Part shown: one piece after another, positions 1 through 8,316 of the stretch
Numbering within the stretch: position 1 is the stretch's first letter
How the letters are laid out: the number at the start of each line of letters is the position of its first letter
NCBI GenBank assembly: GCA_030040815.1
Contig: JASHSZ010000045.1
Location: forward strand, 1-27,943
From: Streptosporangiaceae bacterium
GTDB taxonomy: Bacteria > Actinomycetota > Actinomycetes > Streptosporangiales > Streptosporangiaceae
Direction: 5' to 3'
Length of the DNA stretch: 27,943 nt
The notes under the pieces: generated by a model
The model's database searches: none
What the model was told of the DNA's origin: nothing
Seen by the model: the letters and a program-made list of their open reading frames with translations, nothing else
Program-made: the position numbers and the translations under genes

Positions 1-1211
1 ATCCGCTCCATGTCCCGTTCGCGCCGCCTGGCTCGCCCGGGGGCCAGGCGATCCCACACCGCGAACCGTCCCGCCCGCACTCTGCCCACGCTCAGCTCCA
101 CCGGCGCCCCCAGCGCCCGCGCGACATCATCCCGGCGCCGCAACCGGTCCGACACCAGCGCCTCCACCACCACAAACCCAACGCCCACCAGCAGCCCGAA
201 AAGCAGCCCGAGGGCCGGGTAAGCGATAGGCGAGGCCAGCTTCGACGCACGCAGCGGGGCGGCCGGGTTTACTATTTCGCTGCCCGATACGACCTGGTCG
301 TTGTCAATCTGATTACCCACCTGGTAGCTCAGCACCGCGGATTGTAGCCCGCTCACCTCGCTCTCTGCTTCGCCACGTTGGTTTTCTAGTTGAATGAGTT
401 CAGAGTTCTGCGCGGGCGAGCGACGGCGAGTAGGGATCTGCGCGATGGCGGCATTATCCGCGGCGACCTGCTTGGTCAGCGAGTTGATCTGTTGATTCAG
501 AGAGTCGACGACCCGATTCTGCTCGCTCTGCAATTGAGCGGCCTGGAACTGCAGGAACGCGTCGGCAATGGCACTTGCCCGGCGCACCGCGTCGCCGGTC
601 GAGGGCGCAGCGACCGTGATGGTAATGACCTGGTCGGTGACTTCCGTAGCCGTATAGCTGGCCAGGAACTTGGTCACGCCTTCCTTCAGACCTAGATCAT
701 GGGCGGCTTTGCCAGCCACTGCCCGGCTCTCTACGAGGGCAATACTGGTCAAGATGGCATCGTAGGGGTCTGACCCTGGGGCATAGGCGATCTCGACGGT
801 CACAGCTGCCTTGTAGGGCACCGGACGAACCATGTGCAGCCCTAGACCGGCCAGCAGGCCGATCGCGCCTAGAACGCAGCAGAACTTCACCCGCCGCCGA
901 ATGCTTTTCCACAGATACGGGATCGTCGCCAGCCCTGCCGTCAGTGCCCGTCCAAGGTCACCGGGTGGTCGTTCGGCTGCAGCCTCGACGTCGTCATATG
1001 GCCACGAAGCTTCTGACGCGGTGACCTCGGTCTCCGGCGTCCTCAACTGCGTTTCGCTGATAACTGGCAACGGACTCGTGTCTTCGAGCTCGCCGTCATC
1101 GTGCGGATCGTGCGTGCTGGGAGCATCCGAGACTCCGGAAGAGCCCACGTCCAAACGGCCGTCCTTCAAGTCGCCGTCCTGCTCGCCAGTCGCTTGCTGA
1201 ATATGAGTCAT
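1..1211 (-). CDS. Wzz-type polysaccharide chain-length determinant / co-polymerase, partial
   Basis: This is the N-terminal 403 residues of a leftward gene that continues past the left edge. Residues 1-100 are a long acidic, probably cytoplasmic region. A first membrane helix lies at about 110-127, followed by an extracellular part with a Gln-rich, coiled-coil-like stretch at about 220-295. A Pro-containing segment (316-328) precedes a second helix at about 328-350, and a basic cytoplasmic tail follows. This TM-coiled coil-TM layout is typical of Wzz/PCP proteins, which set polymer length. A fused or separate BY-kinase domain beyond the edge cannot be excluded. The ATG at 1211-1209 shares one base with the TAA of the upstream heparinase-family gene, which implies translational coupling. 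The 100-residue N-terminal extension is longer than in many Wzz proteins. The class is fairly sure from topology; the polymer is unknown. Confidence 0.75.
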   Translation of the reverse strand, partial: MTHIQQATGEQDGDLKDGRLDVGSSGVSDAPSTHDPHDDGELEDTSPLPVISETQLRTPETEVTASEASWPYDDVEAAAERPPGDLGRALTAGLATIPYLWKSIRRRVKFCCVLGAIGLLAGLGLHMVRPVPYKAAVTVEIAYAPGSDPYDAILTSIALVESRAVAGKAAHDLGLKEGVTKFLASYTATEVTDQVITITVAAPSTGDAVRRASAIADAFLQFQAAQLQSEQNRVVDSLNQQINSLTKQVAADNAAIAQIPTRRRSPAQNSELIQLENQRGEAESEVSGLQSAVLSYQVGNQIDNDQVVSGSEIVNPAAPLRASKLASPIAYPALGLLFGLLVGVGFVVVEALVSDRLRRRDDVARALGAPVELSVGRVRAGRFAVWDRLAPGRARRRERDMER

Positions 1212-3250
1212 TATGTACCATCCGTCAGGGGGCCGAACGGGATTGCCGACGCGCTCGCTGAGAGGAATCTGAGCCGGGTAGTGAAGGGTGCGTCCGGGTC
1301 CGACCGGCCGCGCCCGATCAGCGAGAACGCGGGTACTCGTCGTCCAAGACCGGCAGAGTACCAGCCAATAATCGGATTGCTCTGACCGCGATGCAGGGTC
1401 CACTGCAGTGACGCGCTGAGCTCGACTATGGCGACGCCGGGACACGCCGTCGCCGGCCAGCTAAGAACGCCGGATGCGCCGTAGAGTTCAGCCTCTACGC
1501 CGGGGCCGAGATGGAATGCGAGGCAGACATCGTGACTGCTGCTGATCTCATCGACAATGTCGATGGTGCGCGACGCCCTGTCCAGCCGTACGCATCGACG
1601 GTGACGGGCCGGCGGGTCGAGGGAAAGGTAGCCGTCGTGCTCTGCCGTCCACTCCACCGCGTCCCCGATGTCGGCGACGTCGATCTCTCGCGCGTTCGCG
1701 TGTCTGAGCCACAGGAATGGCCCGCCTTCGAGGGACTGGCTCCGCCCGCCGAGCTCGACGGCGTTATGGGCAAGTGTGGACCGGAAGTAGGAGCGCCACA
1801 CCGGCTCGCCGTGATAGCAGTAGGTTCCTGGGTCGGCAAGGATGTCGACGCCGCCATAGCGAACCTCGACGGACAGGGCATCGGCGTGGGCGTGGGCAGC
1901 GATACGGAGATAACCGTGCGATCCGCCGTCGCATCGACACCATATCTCCGGCTCCCGAGTGCTCGTCGTACGAAGCAATGTTGTGCCGGCGTCCGAAAAG
2001 TGCCAGGGGCGGGACGCGGGTCGCCTCACAACGCGCCTGGCGGCGGTCGGCAGGGCTGAGACAAGCGCGCTGCTTGCGCACGGTTCTATGGGTGGCCACC
2101 AGTCGCAGGGCCCGAAGAGCGCGGCACCGAGTGCCAGTAGCGACTTCCAGCGGTCAACCGCGGGCGCGTCGAGCAGCAGCCCGCGGCCGTCGTCTCCGTC
2201 CCCCTGCCGCGGCGGCCGCAATCGCTGATCGAGAAGCGCAGCGCCGCTGTCCACCATGGCGGCCAGTCGTTGCCACGTGCTGTCCGACAACGGGTGACCC
2301 GCCGCACCTGCTTCAACCGCTGCGACCAACGCCAACTCGGCGACAAAGGATTGGTAGTCGGAGGCTAGCTCGCGCCCGATTCCGGAGGGAAAGGTATTCC
2401 TCATCAGCTCGCGCTCAAGCAGGCGCGCAGATCTGCTTCGCCAGGTGTCGCTTGCCGGGAACCACGGGAAGGCGCAGCTGGCAACGAGCTGGCCCGCGGC
2501 CTCAGCGATGACGTGGTTGTTGGCCGATGATCCGCGGCTCCTGAACGCGGAGAGATACTGCTGGTGCCAGGCGATCTGCCGGACGGCGACATCATTATGC
2601 TCGAATAGGTCAGCGACCTTAGGCCAGTCGTCGAGTAGGCGCCGGATCCAGGTCATGCTGATGAGGCGCATGCCTACCTCAAGGCCGCTGGTCCAGTGCA
2701 CACCTGAGAGGAAGGGATTCTCCCGCCACCAGGAGTGGAGATGGTCAGCCGCCAAGCTGGCGTAGGCCTCGTGGTGACTGAGGAAATAGGCGTTCGCCAG
2801 CAACGTGACATGCTGTAGTCGCGAGACCTCCCAGATCTGCTTGATGTTTCCAGTCAGGACCTCGGAGCGGTGATCGATGCGGAAGGCGTACCGGTCTCCT
2901 GGCGCTCGTCGTCCGGTCACCGGATCAAGGAACCAATCGGGCGCGCGCATGTCCGTACGGACAACGCCCAGCACCTCCCACTCGCCCCTGAGCAGTCCGT
3001 CGGCCGCAGCGAGCACGGCGGCCCTGGCTGCCGGAGGGACTCGAGCTGCTGATTGTGGCGGCAACACGACGGCGAACCGGCGGCTTGCCTGAGCTGTCTG
3101 CGCGGAGGCGCTGACCTGCTCACTCGTGACTTGCCTGACTGACCAGGCCGACTGGAGCACCTTGTCGCGTGCCCGCCAACCGACCTCTGCCGCTGACATC
3201 CGGGACAGCCTGCGTGCGTACCAGCCGAGCCGGGAGGCGTCTGGCGTCAC
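1211..3250 (-). CDS. Heparinase II/III-family protein (polysaccharide lyase-like)
   Basis: A 679-residue protein with the two-part architecture of heparinase II/III and alginate-lyase-like enzymes: an alpha-helical toroid at about 60-360, then a beta-sandwich domain at about 420-660. Family signatures are visible: a SSANNHVIAEAAG segment at 241-253, a HAHADALS segment at 453-460, and FRSTLAHNAVEL at 489-500. The Asn/His in the first segment and the His residues in the others are the expected catalytic and metal-site positions. There is no obvious signal peptide, so it may act on the inner side of the membrane. Homologues recur in actinobacterial exopolysaccharide loci beside bi-domain oxidoreductases and GT4 enzymes. 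The GTG start overlaps the upstream stop by four bases (GTGA) and its TAA shares a base with the next ATG. The substrate is unknown; a uronic-acid-containing polymer is an inference from the family. Confidence 0.85.
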   Translation of the reverse strand: MTPDASRLGWYARRLSRMSAAEVGWRARDKVLQSAWSVRQVTSEQVSASAQTAQASRRFAVVLPPQSAARVPPAARAAVLAAADGLLRGEWEVLGVVRTDMRAPDWFLDPVTGRRAPGDRYAFRIDHRSEVLTGNIKQIWEVSRLQHVTLLANAYFLSHHEAYASLAADHLHSWWRENPFLSGVHWTSGLEVGMRLISMTWIRRLLDDWPKVADLFEHNDVAVRQIAWHQQYLSAFRSRGSSANNHVIAEAAGQLVASCAFPWFPASDTWRSRSARLLERELMRNTFPSGIGRELASDYQSFVAELALVAAVEAGAAGHPLSDSTWQRLAAMVDSGAALLDQRLRPPRQGDGDDGRGLLLDAPAVDRWKSLLALGAALFGPCDWWPPIEPCASSALVSALPTAARRVVRRPASRPWHFSDAGTTLLRTTSTREPEIWCRCDGGSHGYLRIAAHAHADALSVEVRYGGVDILADPGTYCYHGEPVWRSYFRSTLAHNAVELGGRSQSLEGGPFLWLRHANAREIDVADIGDAVEWTAEHDGYLSLDPPARHRRCVRLDRASRTIDIVDEISSSHDVCLAFHLGPGVEAELYGASGVLSWPATACPGVAIVELSASLQWTLHRGQSNPIIGWYSAGLGRRVPAFSLIGRGRSDPDAPFTTRLRFLSASASAIPFGPLTDGT

Positions 3251-5430
3251 AGTATCTCCGGCTTGCCGCTCGACAGGCTTCGACCGACTGCGATTGTTGC
3301 CTGCGTCGTCGAGATCAGCGACTCCAATGCAATAGGCATCGGACCACCCTGCTTGCAGGCGGTGATGAACCGGTCAAGCTCGTGCCGCTGGCCCTTGTCC
3401 TGGCCACCCGGTGATCGCAGTGTGCGCTGACGGCGGCCCGCCCAGACCGCTGCTCGGGTGAAGTTGTCTAGCCTGGCCGTCCTGCCACCAGCCGCGGCAT
3501 CCAGCGTCTCCTTGGGATAGCGGGCGTTGCCGGCGGTCAGGTACGCGATGCTGCCCGTGGAGCCGTCCTGGAATCGGATTGTCACTTGCACGTCGTCAGG
3601 CTCGGGTCCGCCGACCGCGTAGACCTCGGCCGGCAGGCTGTCGGTCCACCAGCTCAGCGTGTCTATGAAGTGACCGCCCTCGCCAGCGAATCGCGATCCT
3701 TCCAGAGCCGTGTTGCGATACCAGCTGTCGGCCTTGAGTCGGCCGGCGTTTACCAGATAGCGGCTCGCGGAGCAGTTGCCTGATGTGCCGAACTCCGATC
3801 GTAGCCGGACCAAAAGCGGTGAGAAGCGGCGGTTGAAGCCCACCATGAGCCGGTCATTGCCAGTCTCCCGAATGGTGTCAACAATCCGCTGCAGTTCCTC
3901 TCCGGACAGAGCAAGCGGCTTCTCGACGAAGACCGCCTTGCCCGACTCCAGCGCGCGGCAAACGAGATCGGCGTGGGAGTGATGGCGCGTCACCACGAAG
4001 ATCGCGTCCAGTGAGGCGTCACCGAGCACAGCATCGGCAGTCGTCGACGCGGCGGTGAAGCCGAACCTTCGTTGTGCGTTGGCTGCCGACAACGACTTGG
4101 TCGTTCCTACGTGTGCCAGCGCAACATCACTACGCCGTTGCAGGTGGGGAAGCAGCATCGAGGACGCGTAGTTGCCAGCTCCGATGAAGCCCACGGCCAG
4201 GCTGTGTGACTGGCCGGGCGGCCTGGCAGCGGGGGGGCGGGTGGCCGTGGTCGAGTGCTGATGAACCGCCCGATCGATCTGGCCGGACTCTGCCGGAGGC
4301 ACGGGATACTCGAGCAGGACGCCGACAGCCGCCAGGGATCCAGCGGCAAGGTCTGCGTAGACGCTCGTTGCGTGCTCGAGCGGGAATGTTCCCGATAGTA
4401 GTGAGCCAATCTCGATGTCACCGCGAGCGATCAGGTCGAGGAAGCACTCAATGTTCCGCCGTTCTGTCCAGCGCACATAACCGGCTGGATAGTCAATACC
4501 ATCGAGCTCGTATTGGTCGTCGTATCGCCCGGGTCCGTATGACCTGGAGAGACGGACGTCGAGTTCCTTCTCGTAATACGCGTTCCAGGGCAGATCCAGC
4601 CGGGTCTTGCCGATGTCGACTATCCGCGCGCGATCCCTCGCCAGCCTGGCGGCGGTCTCAACGGGACCGGTAGAGGATCCGCCCGCGGCAAGCAACACAT
4701 GATCGGCTCCGCGGCCGTCGGTCAGGCTGCCCAGCGCCTGCTCGACCGCCGCCGTGCCCTCGGCGGTAGGTGCCGCGCACAGGACTGCTCCCGCCTTGGC
4801 TGCAAGCCCACACCTATCCTCGACGGGATCGAGTCCCACGACGCGGACACCAGAGGCGACGAGCAAACGCACGACAAGCTGGCCGACTAGTCCGAGCCCG
4901 ATGACGCATGCGACGTCGCCCAGTTGTACTTCAGCGCGCCGCACGCCCTGCAAGGCGATGGCTCCGACGGTGGCAAAGGCTGCGTGCTCCGGTAGCACCC
5001 CAGCGGGAACCTGGACGCACAGATTAACTGGTATCCAGTTGTACTCGGCGTGCAGCGCATACTCGTTACCGGCCGCGGCAACGAGCTGACCGACCCGGAA
5101 CTCCTCCGCGCCGAGGCCGACCTCGACGACCACCCCGCACAGTGAATATCCAAGCGGGGTGTAGGAGTCGAGCTGGTTCATCACCTTCTTGTAGGTATTT
5201 ATAAGGCCTTGCTGGGATACCGAGTCAAGTACCTTGCGAACCTGGTCAGGTCGGGCGCGCGCCATTCCGACCATCGACATTTTCGCCTCGGTCACCTTCA
5301 TCATCTCGGTGCCAGTTGAGATGAGAGAGAACAGCGACCGAACCAGGACGCCACCAGGCTGACAGGACGGTGACGGCACGTCGAGTACAGCGAGGTCACC
5401 CGACTTGTAGTTCTGCGCTATCTGCTTCAT
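3247..5430 (-). CDS. Bi-domain oxidoreductase: zinc-type alcohol dehydrogenase-like + Gfo/Idh/MocA
   Basis: A natural fusion of 727 residues. The N-terminal half (about 1-380) is a medium-chain dehydrogenase-like unit with the GTEMMK segment (40-45) and a Rossmann motif GLGLVG (178-183). It is followed by a Pro/Ala/Thr-rich linker (about 382-410). The C-terminal half (about 411-727) is a Gfo/Idh/MocA dehydrogenase with VGFIGAGN (413-420) and the signature EKP (503-505). Such two-domain proteins are known from polysaccharide gene clusters, next to heparinase II/III proteins. They presumably carry out NAD(P)-dependent oxidation or reduction steps on a sugar intermediate, but the reaction is not established. 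The ATG overlaps the stop of the glycosyltransferase gene (ATGA), and its own TGA overlaps the next GTG. Domain identity is confident; substrate is not. Confidence 0.88.
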   Translation of the reverse strand: MKQIAQNYKSGDLAVLDVPSPSCQPGGVLVRSLFSLISTGTEMMKVTEAKMSMVGMARARPDQVRKVLDSVSQQGLINTYKKVMNQLDSYTPLGYSLCGVVVEVGLGAEEFRVGQLVAAAGNEYALHAEYNWIPVNLCVQVPAGVLPEHAAFATVGAIALQGVRRAEVQLGDVACVIGLGLVGQLVVRLLVASGVRVVGLDPVEDRCGLAAKAGAVLCAAPTAEGTAAVEQALGSLTDGRGADHVLLAAGGSSTGPVETAARLARDRARIVDIGKTRLDLPWNAYYEKELDVRLSRSYGPGRYDDQYELDGIDYPAGYVRWTERRNIECFLDLIARGDIEIGSLLSGTFPLEHATSVYADLAAGSLAAVGVLLEYPVPPAESGQIDRAVHQHSTTATRPPAARPPGQSHSLAVGFIGAGNYASSMLLPHLQRRSDVALAHVGTTKSLSAANAQRRFGFTAASTTADAVLGDASLDAIFVVTRHHSHADLVCRALESGKAVFVEKPLALSGEELQRIVDTIRETGNDRLMVGFNRRFSPLLVRLRSEFGTSGNCSASRYLVNAGRLKADSWYRNTALEGSRFAGEGGHFIDTLSWWTDSLPAEVYAVGGPEPDDVQVTIRFQDGSTGSIAYLTAGNARYPKETLDAAAGGRTARLDNFTRAAVWAGRRQRTLRSPGGQDKGQRHELDRFITACKQGGPMPIALESLISTTQATIAVGRSLSSGKPEIL

Positions 5431-6653
5431 GCCTGTTCCTTGGCGGGCCTGCTCGTTCGGGGCGGTTGGGTGGCTGCCAGCAGCCGCTCGTAGACTCCGA
5501 GATAGGCGCGTTCCTGGTGGCTCCAGGCCAGCTGCTGCTCGACGCGCTCTCTGCCGAGCTTTCCGAGTAGGACGCGGCGTTCCTCGTCGTCCATGAGCGT
5601 CACGATCGCACTCGCATAGTCGTGCACGTCGTTAGGTTCCGCGTAAACGGCGGCATCTCCGGCTGAGACTCGCGTCTCGTGTAGGTCGAAGGCCACTACC
5701 GGCAGGTCGAACGCCATATACTCCATCGTCTTGTTCATTGTGGAAACGTCGTTGAGCGGGTTCTTGGGGTCCGGGGAAAGTCCTACATCCGCGGTTGACA
5801 AGATCTGACCCACCAGCTCGTCCGGTGCCCGGCCGGTAAAGTGCACGTGCTCAGTCAGGCCAAGTTCATCGCGGAGCCGCACCAGCTCGTCGAAGCAGTC
5901 ACCGGAGCCGATAAGGGTGAAGGCGATGTCCTCCCGACCCTGTTCGTGCACGATGACGTGAGCTGCCTTGATCACGATGTCGACCCCGTCCTGGGGTCCC
6001 ATGACGCCGATATAGGCAGCGAGGAACCTGCGCCCCCGGCGCAGTTCTGGTCGTGCCGGGCCACGCCGGAGGAACTCCGGGTTCGGCCCTGTTCGCACCA
6101 CCGTGACGTCCGCTGCGGGCTTGCCGCTGCGCATGATGGCGATGTCGCGATACGACTCATTGGTAGCGATGACGTGATCAGCGGTGCGGTGCGTGCGCCG
6201 TTCGAGGGCGCGCAGACCCCGGTACGGCAGCCTCGGCCCGGTAGGGAACCGCGACTCGTAGAGTTCGGGACAGAGGTCATGGTGGTCAAAGACAAACTTC
6301 GTGCGATCGAGTGTGCGCAGGACCTGGCCGATGGGCCAGAAGATATCTGGCGGATTGCAAGCCTGCAGAATGTCGAACCGGCCGGAGCGGCGCGCCTTTA
6401 GGGTCAGCCATGCCGTGGCAGCGAAGGAGTAAATGTATTCGGCGACGAAGCTGAACCTGCTGCCGCCCGGCGCGTACGGCCGGTACTTGAAAAGCTCCAC
6501 TGCCTGGACGACCTCATATGCCGGGTCCTCCTTGCCCTTCGGGCAGATAACTGCCACCTGATGGCCGGCCGCGGTGAGGGCTCGGCATTCGAGCCATACG
6601 CGCCGGTCAAACGGAACCGGCAGGTTCTGCACGATGATCAGGATGCGGCTCAC
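5427..6653 (-). CDS. GT4 family glycosyltransferase (WbuB-like)
   Basis: A 408-residue GT-B fold transferase that would add a sugar from a nucleotide donor to the lipid-linked glycan at the cytoplasmic membrane face. The N-terminus has the usual start (RILIIVQNLPVPFDRRVW), with DHHDLCPELYES around residue 125 in the acceptor domain. The C-terminal donor domain shows a YIGVMG segment, FTGRAP, and NKTMEYMAFDLPVVAF followed by HET, the region holding the conserved acidic sugar-nucleotide contacts. Length is normal. It is the first clear gene of the leftward operon. The GTG start overlaps the stop of a 16-codon reading frame by four bases (GTGA). Family assignment is strong; donor and acceptor cannot be read from sequence. 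Confidence 0.88.
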   Translation of the reverse strand: MSRILIIVQNLPVPFDRRVWLECRALTAAGHQVAVICPKGKEDPAYEVVQAVELFKYRPYAPGGSRFSFVAEYIYSFAATAWLTLKARRSGRFDILQACNPPDIFWPIGQVLRTLDRTKFVFDHHDLCPELYESRFPTGPRLPYRGLRALERRTHRTADHVIATNESYRDIAIMRSGKPAADVTVVRTGPNPEFLRRGPARPELRRGRRFLAAYIGVMGPQDGVDIVIKAAHVIVHEQGREDIAFTLIGSGDCFDELVRLRDELGLTEHVHFTGRAPDELVGQILSTADVGLSPDPKNPLNDVSTMNKTMEYMAFDLPVVAFDLHETRVSAGDAAVYAEPNDVHDYASAIVTLMDDEERRVLLGKLGRERVEQQLAWSHQERAYLGVYERLLAATQPPRTSRPAKEQA

Positions 6654-6700
6654 CAGCCGACCCCGCGAGTGCCACCGCGACCAACTACCGCTACCTTCAT
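6650..6700 (-). other. 16-codon upstream reading frame coupled to the GT4 gene (leader or remnant)
   Basis: A short leftward frame beginning with ATG at 6700 encodes MKVAVVGRGGTRGVGW. Its TGA overlaps the GT4 GTG start in a GTGA junction, the same coupling seen in the genes that follow. The first residues resemble the beginning of a Rossmann-fold protein (KVAVVGRGG). It could therefore be the relic of a lost gene that once headed the operon, or a translated leader. Nothing shows that it is expressed. Confidence 0.2.
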
Positions 6701-7102
6701 CAGGCCCACTCTCGCTACATCTGGCTCTTGTCCGCGCTGCCGCGCCGCTGGCGATGGCCGATCAGGGCCCGAATGCTCGCCCGCGTGCCGTGGTGTGCAT
6801 AGGAGTTCTGACGGGAGAGTGGTGATACGCAGCGGCAACGGCGCAGTTCGCGCGCACACGATCCCAGATCGGGTCGCGCCCTGCTGGTTGACCCTCCGTG
6901 GCCCGCGTCGTGCATGGCGGCGATGCTGACGGACTGGTCGAGTGGTGCCGCCCGTCCTGGCGGGGCAAGCGGCGGGCTCAGTGCGGAGACCGGGAGCGGC
7001 AGCGTTGACGCCAATCCGAACTGCTGGCGGTCAAGGCGAACTCGCAGCACAAAACGTATTCTCGCCATTTCCGTTATTCCATTTACGGAGACGATCGAAG
7101 GA
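6701..7102. other. Left part of divergent intergenic region, no gene recognised
   Basis: This lies between the GT4 operon (leftward) and the SDR gene (rightward). Reading frames on both strands here have composition that does not look coding and match nothing recognised. It must hold the promoter for the leftward operon, but I could not pick a convincing -35/-10 pair. The last 100 bases are clearly more A/T-rich than the surroundings, as expected near promoters. Confidence 0.4.
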
Positions 7103-7122
7103 ATCCGAAATTCGGATATAGT
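7103..7122 (+). promoter_or_regulatory. Candidate operator palindrome overlapping a -10 box upstream of the SDR gene
   Basis: A perfect inverted repeat, ATCCGAA-A-TTCGGAT, occupies 7103-7117 and runs directly into TATAGT at 7117-7122, a five-of-six match to the housekeeping -10 consensus. No good -35 hexamer sits at the expected distance, so an activator or an alternative sigma factor may be needed. A dyad overlapping a -10 box is typical of a repressor site. The prediction rests on the sequence pattern alone. Confidence 0.4.
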
Positions 7123-7132
7123 GTGAGGCGCC

Positions 7133-7187
7133 GGCCGGGAGAACGGAGATCTTCTCGGGCCTGGATCGCGCGACTGGTGATCAGGCC
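7133..7187 (+). promoter_or_regulatory. Two mutually exclusive hairpins in the SDR gene leader
   Basis: Hairpin A pairs GGCC 7133-7136 and GAGAA 7139-7143 with TTCTC 7152-7156 and GGCC 7158-7161. Hairpin B pairs GGCCTG 7158-7163 and ATC 7165-7167 with GATCAGGCC 7179-7187, leaving G7164 bulged. Both need the same GGCC at 7158-7161, so only one can form at a time. If transcription begins near 7130, both lie in a roughly 125-base leader. There is no U-tract, so classic intrinsic termination is not supported. Confidence 0.3.
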
Positions 7188-7257
7188 GCGGTCTTGCTGT
7201 ATCAGCAGCGGGTAGGAGCGTTTCTTGTGATAGCTGGGCGACCTTGCGGGAGTGGAA

Positions 7258-8316
7258 GTGCGGGTTCTGGTAGCGGGCGACCGAGGCTACATCGGCGCGG
7301 TGCTGGTGCCGTTCTTGGAGTCGGTGGGGCACACGGTCGACGGGCTGGACCTGGGCCTGTATGAGGGTTGTGACCTTGGCCCGGCACCTGTGTGGTCGGC
7401 AGGTCGGGTGGCTCGGGACATCCGGGATGTTTCGGCGCACGAGCTCGCCGGATACGACGCCGTGGTGTGTCTGGCGGCGCTGTCGAACGATCCGCTGGGG
7501 CACCTGAATCCGGCGGCGACGTACTCGGTGAACCTGGATGGGACGCTGGCGCTGGCACGAGCGGCGAAGGCAGCGGGCGTGCCGCGGTTCCTCTTTGCCT
7601 CCTCGTGCAGCCTGTACGGGGCGGCAGGCTCGGCGGCAGTGGCCGAGGATGCAGAGCTGCTGCCGGTAACGCCGTACGGGGAGACCAAGGTGCTGGCTGA
7701 GCGAGGGCTGTCAGCGCTGGCCGACGATTGGTTTAGTCCGACCTACCTGCGGAACGCGACGGCTTACGGGGCTTCGCCACGGCTGCGGCTGGACATAGTC
7801 GTCAACAACCTGACCGCGGTCGCGCTGACCACGGGGCAGGTCCGGCTGGAAAGCGACGGGTCGCCGTGGCGGCCACTGGTGCACGTGGAGGACATCGGCC
7901 GGGCGTTCGCCGTGATGCTGGAAGCGCCTCGCGAGCTGGTGCACGACCAGGCGTTCAACGTCGGCCGCTCGGTTGACAACGTGCAAGTTCGCGACATCGC
8001 TGAGATGGTCAGGGACGCAGTGCCAGGCTCGGCTCTGTCGTTTGCCGAGGGCGCTGGCCCGGACCTGCGGAATTACCGGGTCGACTTCGCCAAGCTCGAG
8101 GACACCTTTCCGGCGTTGAAGCTGACCTGGACCATCCACGACGGGGTGGGCGAGCTGCTGTCGGCCTATCGGGCCTACGGGATGACCGCCGAGCTGTTCG
8201 CGTCAGCCCGCTATGTGCGGCTCCGCAAGATCCGCGAACTGCTGGAGGCCGGCGAGCTTGACTCCGACCTCCGCCGCCCCAGCTGCCAATCTGACGCCAG
8301 TAGCGCAGGATTATGA
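7258..8316 (+). CDS. NAD(P)-dependent epimerase/dehydratase (extended SDR)
   Basis: An extended short-chain dehydrogenase/reductase of 352 residues that would modify a nucleotide-activated sugar. The N-terminal cofactor motif is VAGDRGYIG. The SSCSLYG strand (about 116-122) and YGETK (about 140-144) provide the Ser-Tyr-Lys catalytic set. The C-terminus ends in a RYVRLRKIRELLEAGELDSDLR segment typical of members found with sugar C-methyltransferases and nucleotidyltransferases. I prefer the GTG at 7258 because GGGAG (7248-7252) lies five bases before it; the in-frame GTG at 7252 would add two residues and has no well-placed ribosome site. The flippase gene overlaps its stop (ATGA). It may be the 4-ketohexose epimerase or reductase partner of the C-methyltransferase at 15255-16529; a 4,6-dehydratase role is less likely but not excluded. 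Confidence 0.87.
   Translation: MRVLVAGDRGYIGAVLVPFLESVGHTVDGLDLGLYEGCDLGPAPVWSAGRVARDIRDVSAHELAGYDAVVCLAALSNDPLGHLNPAATYSVNLDGTLALARAAKAAGVPRFLFASSCSLYGAAGSAAVAEDAELLPVTPYGETKVLAERGLSALADDWFSPTYLRNATAYGASPRLRLDIVVNNLTAVALTTGQVRLESDGSPWRPLVHVEDIGRAFAVMLEAPRELVHDQAFNVGRSVDNVQVRDIAEMVRDAVPGSALSFAEGAGPDLRNYRVDFAKLEDTFPALKLTWTIHDGVGELLSAYRAYGMTAELFASARYVRLRKIRELLEAGELDSDLRRPSCQSDASSAGL

Noticed and set aside
1717..2511. 264-residue rightward open frame
   Set aside because: It is antisense to the well-supported heparinase-family gene and extremely Arg-rich.
6715..7503. 262-residue leftward open frame
   Set aside because: It spans the divergent intergenic region and the start of the SDR gene; its composition is Arg/Pro/Ser-rich and unlike a protein.
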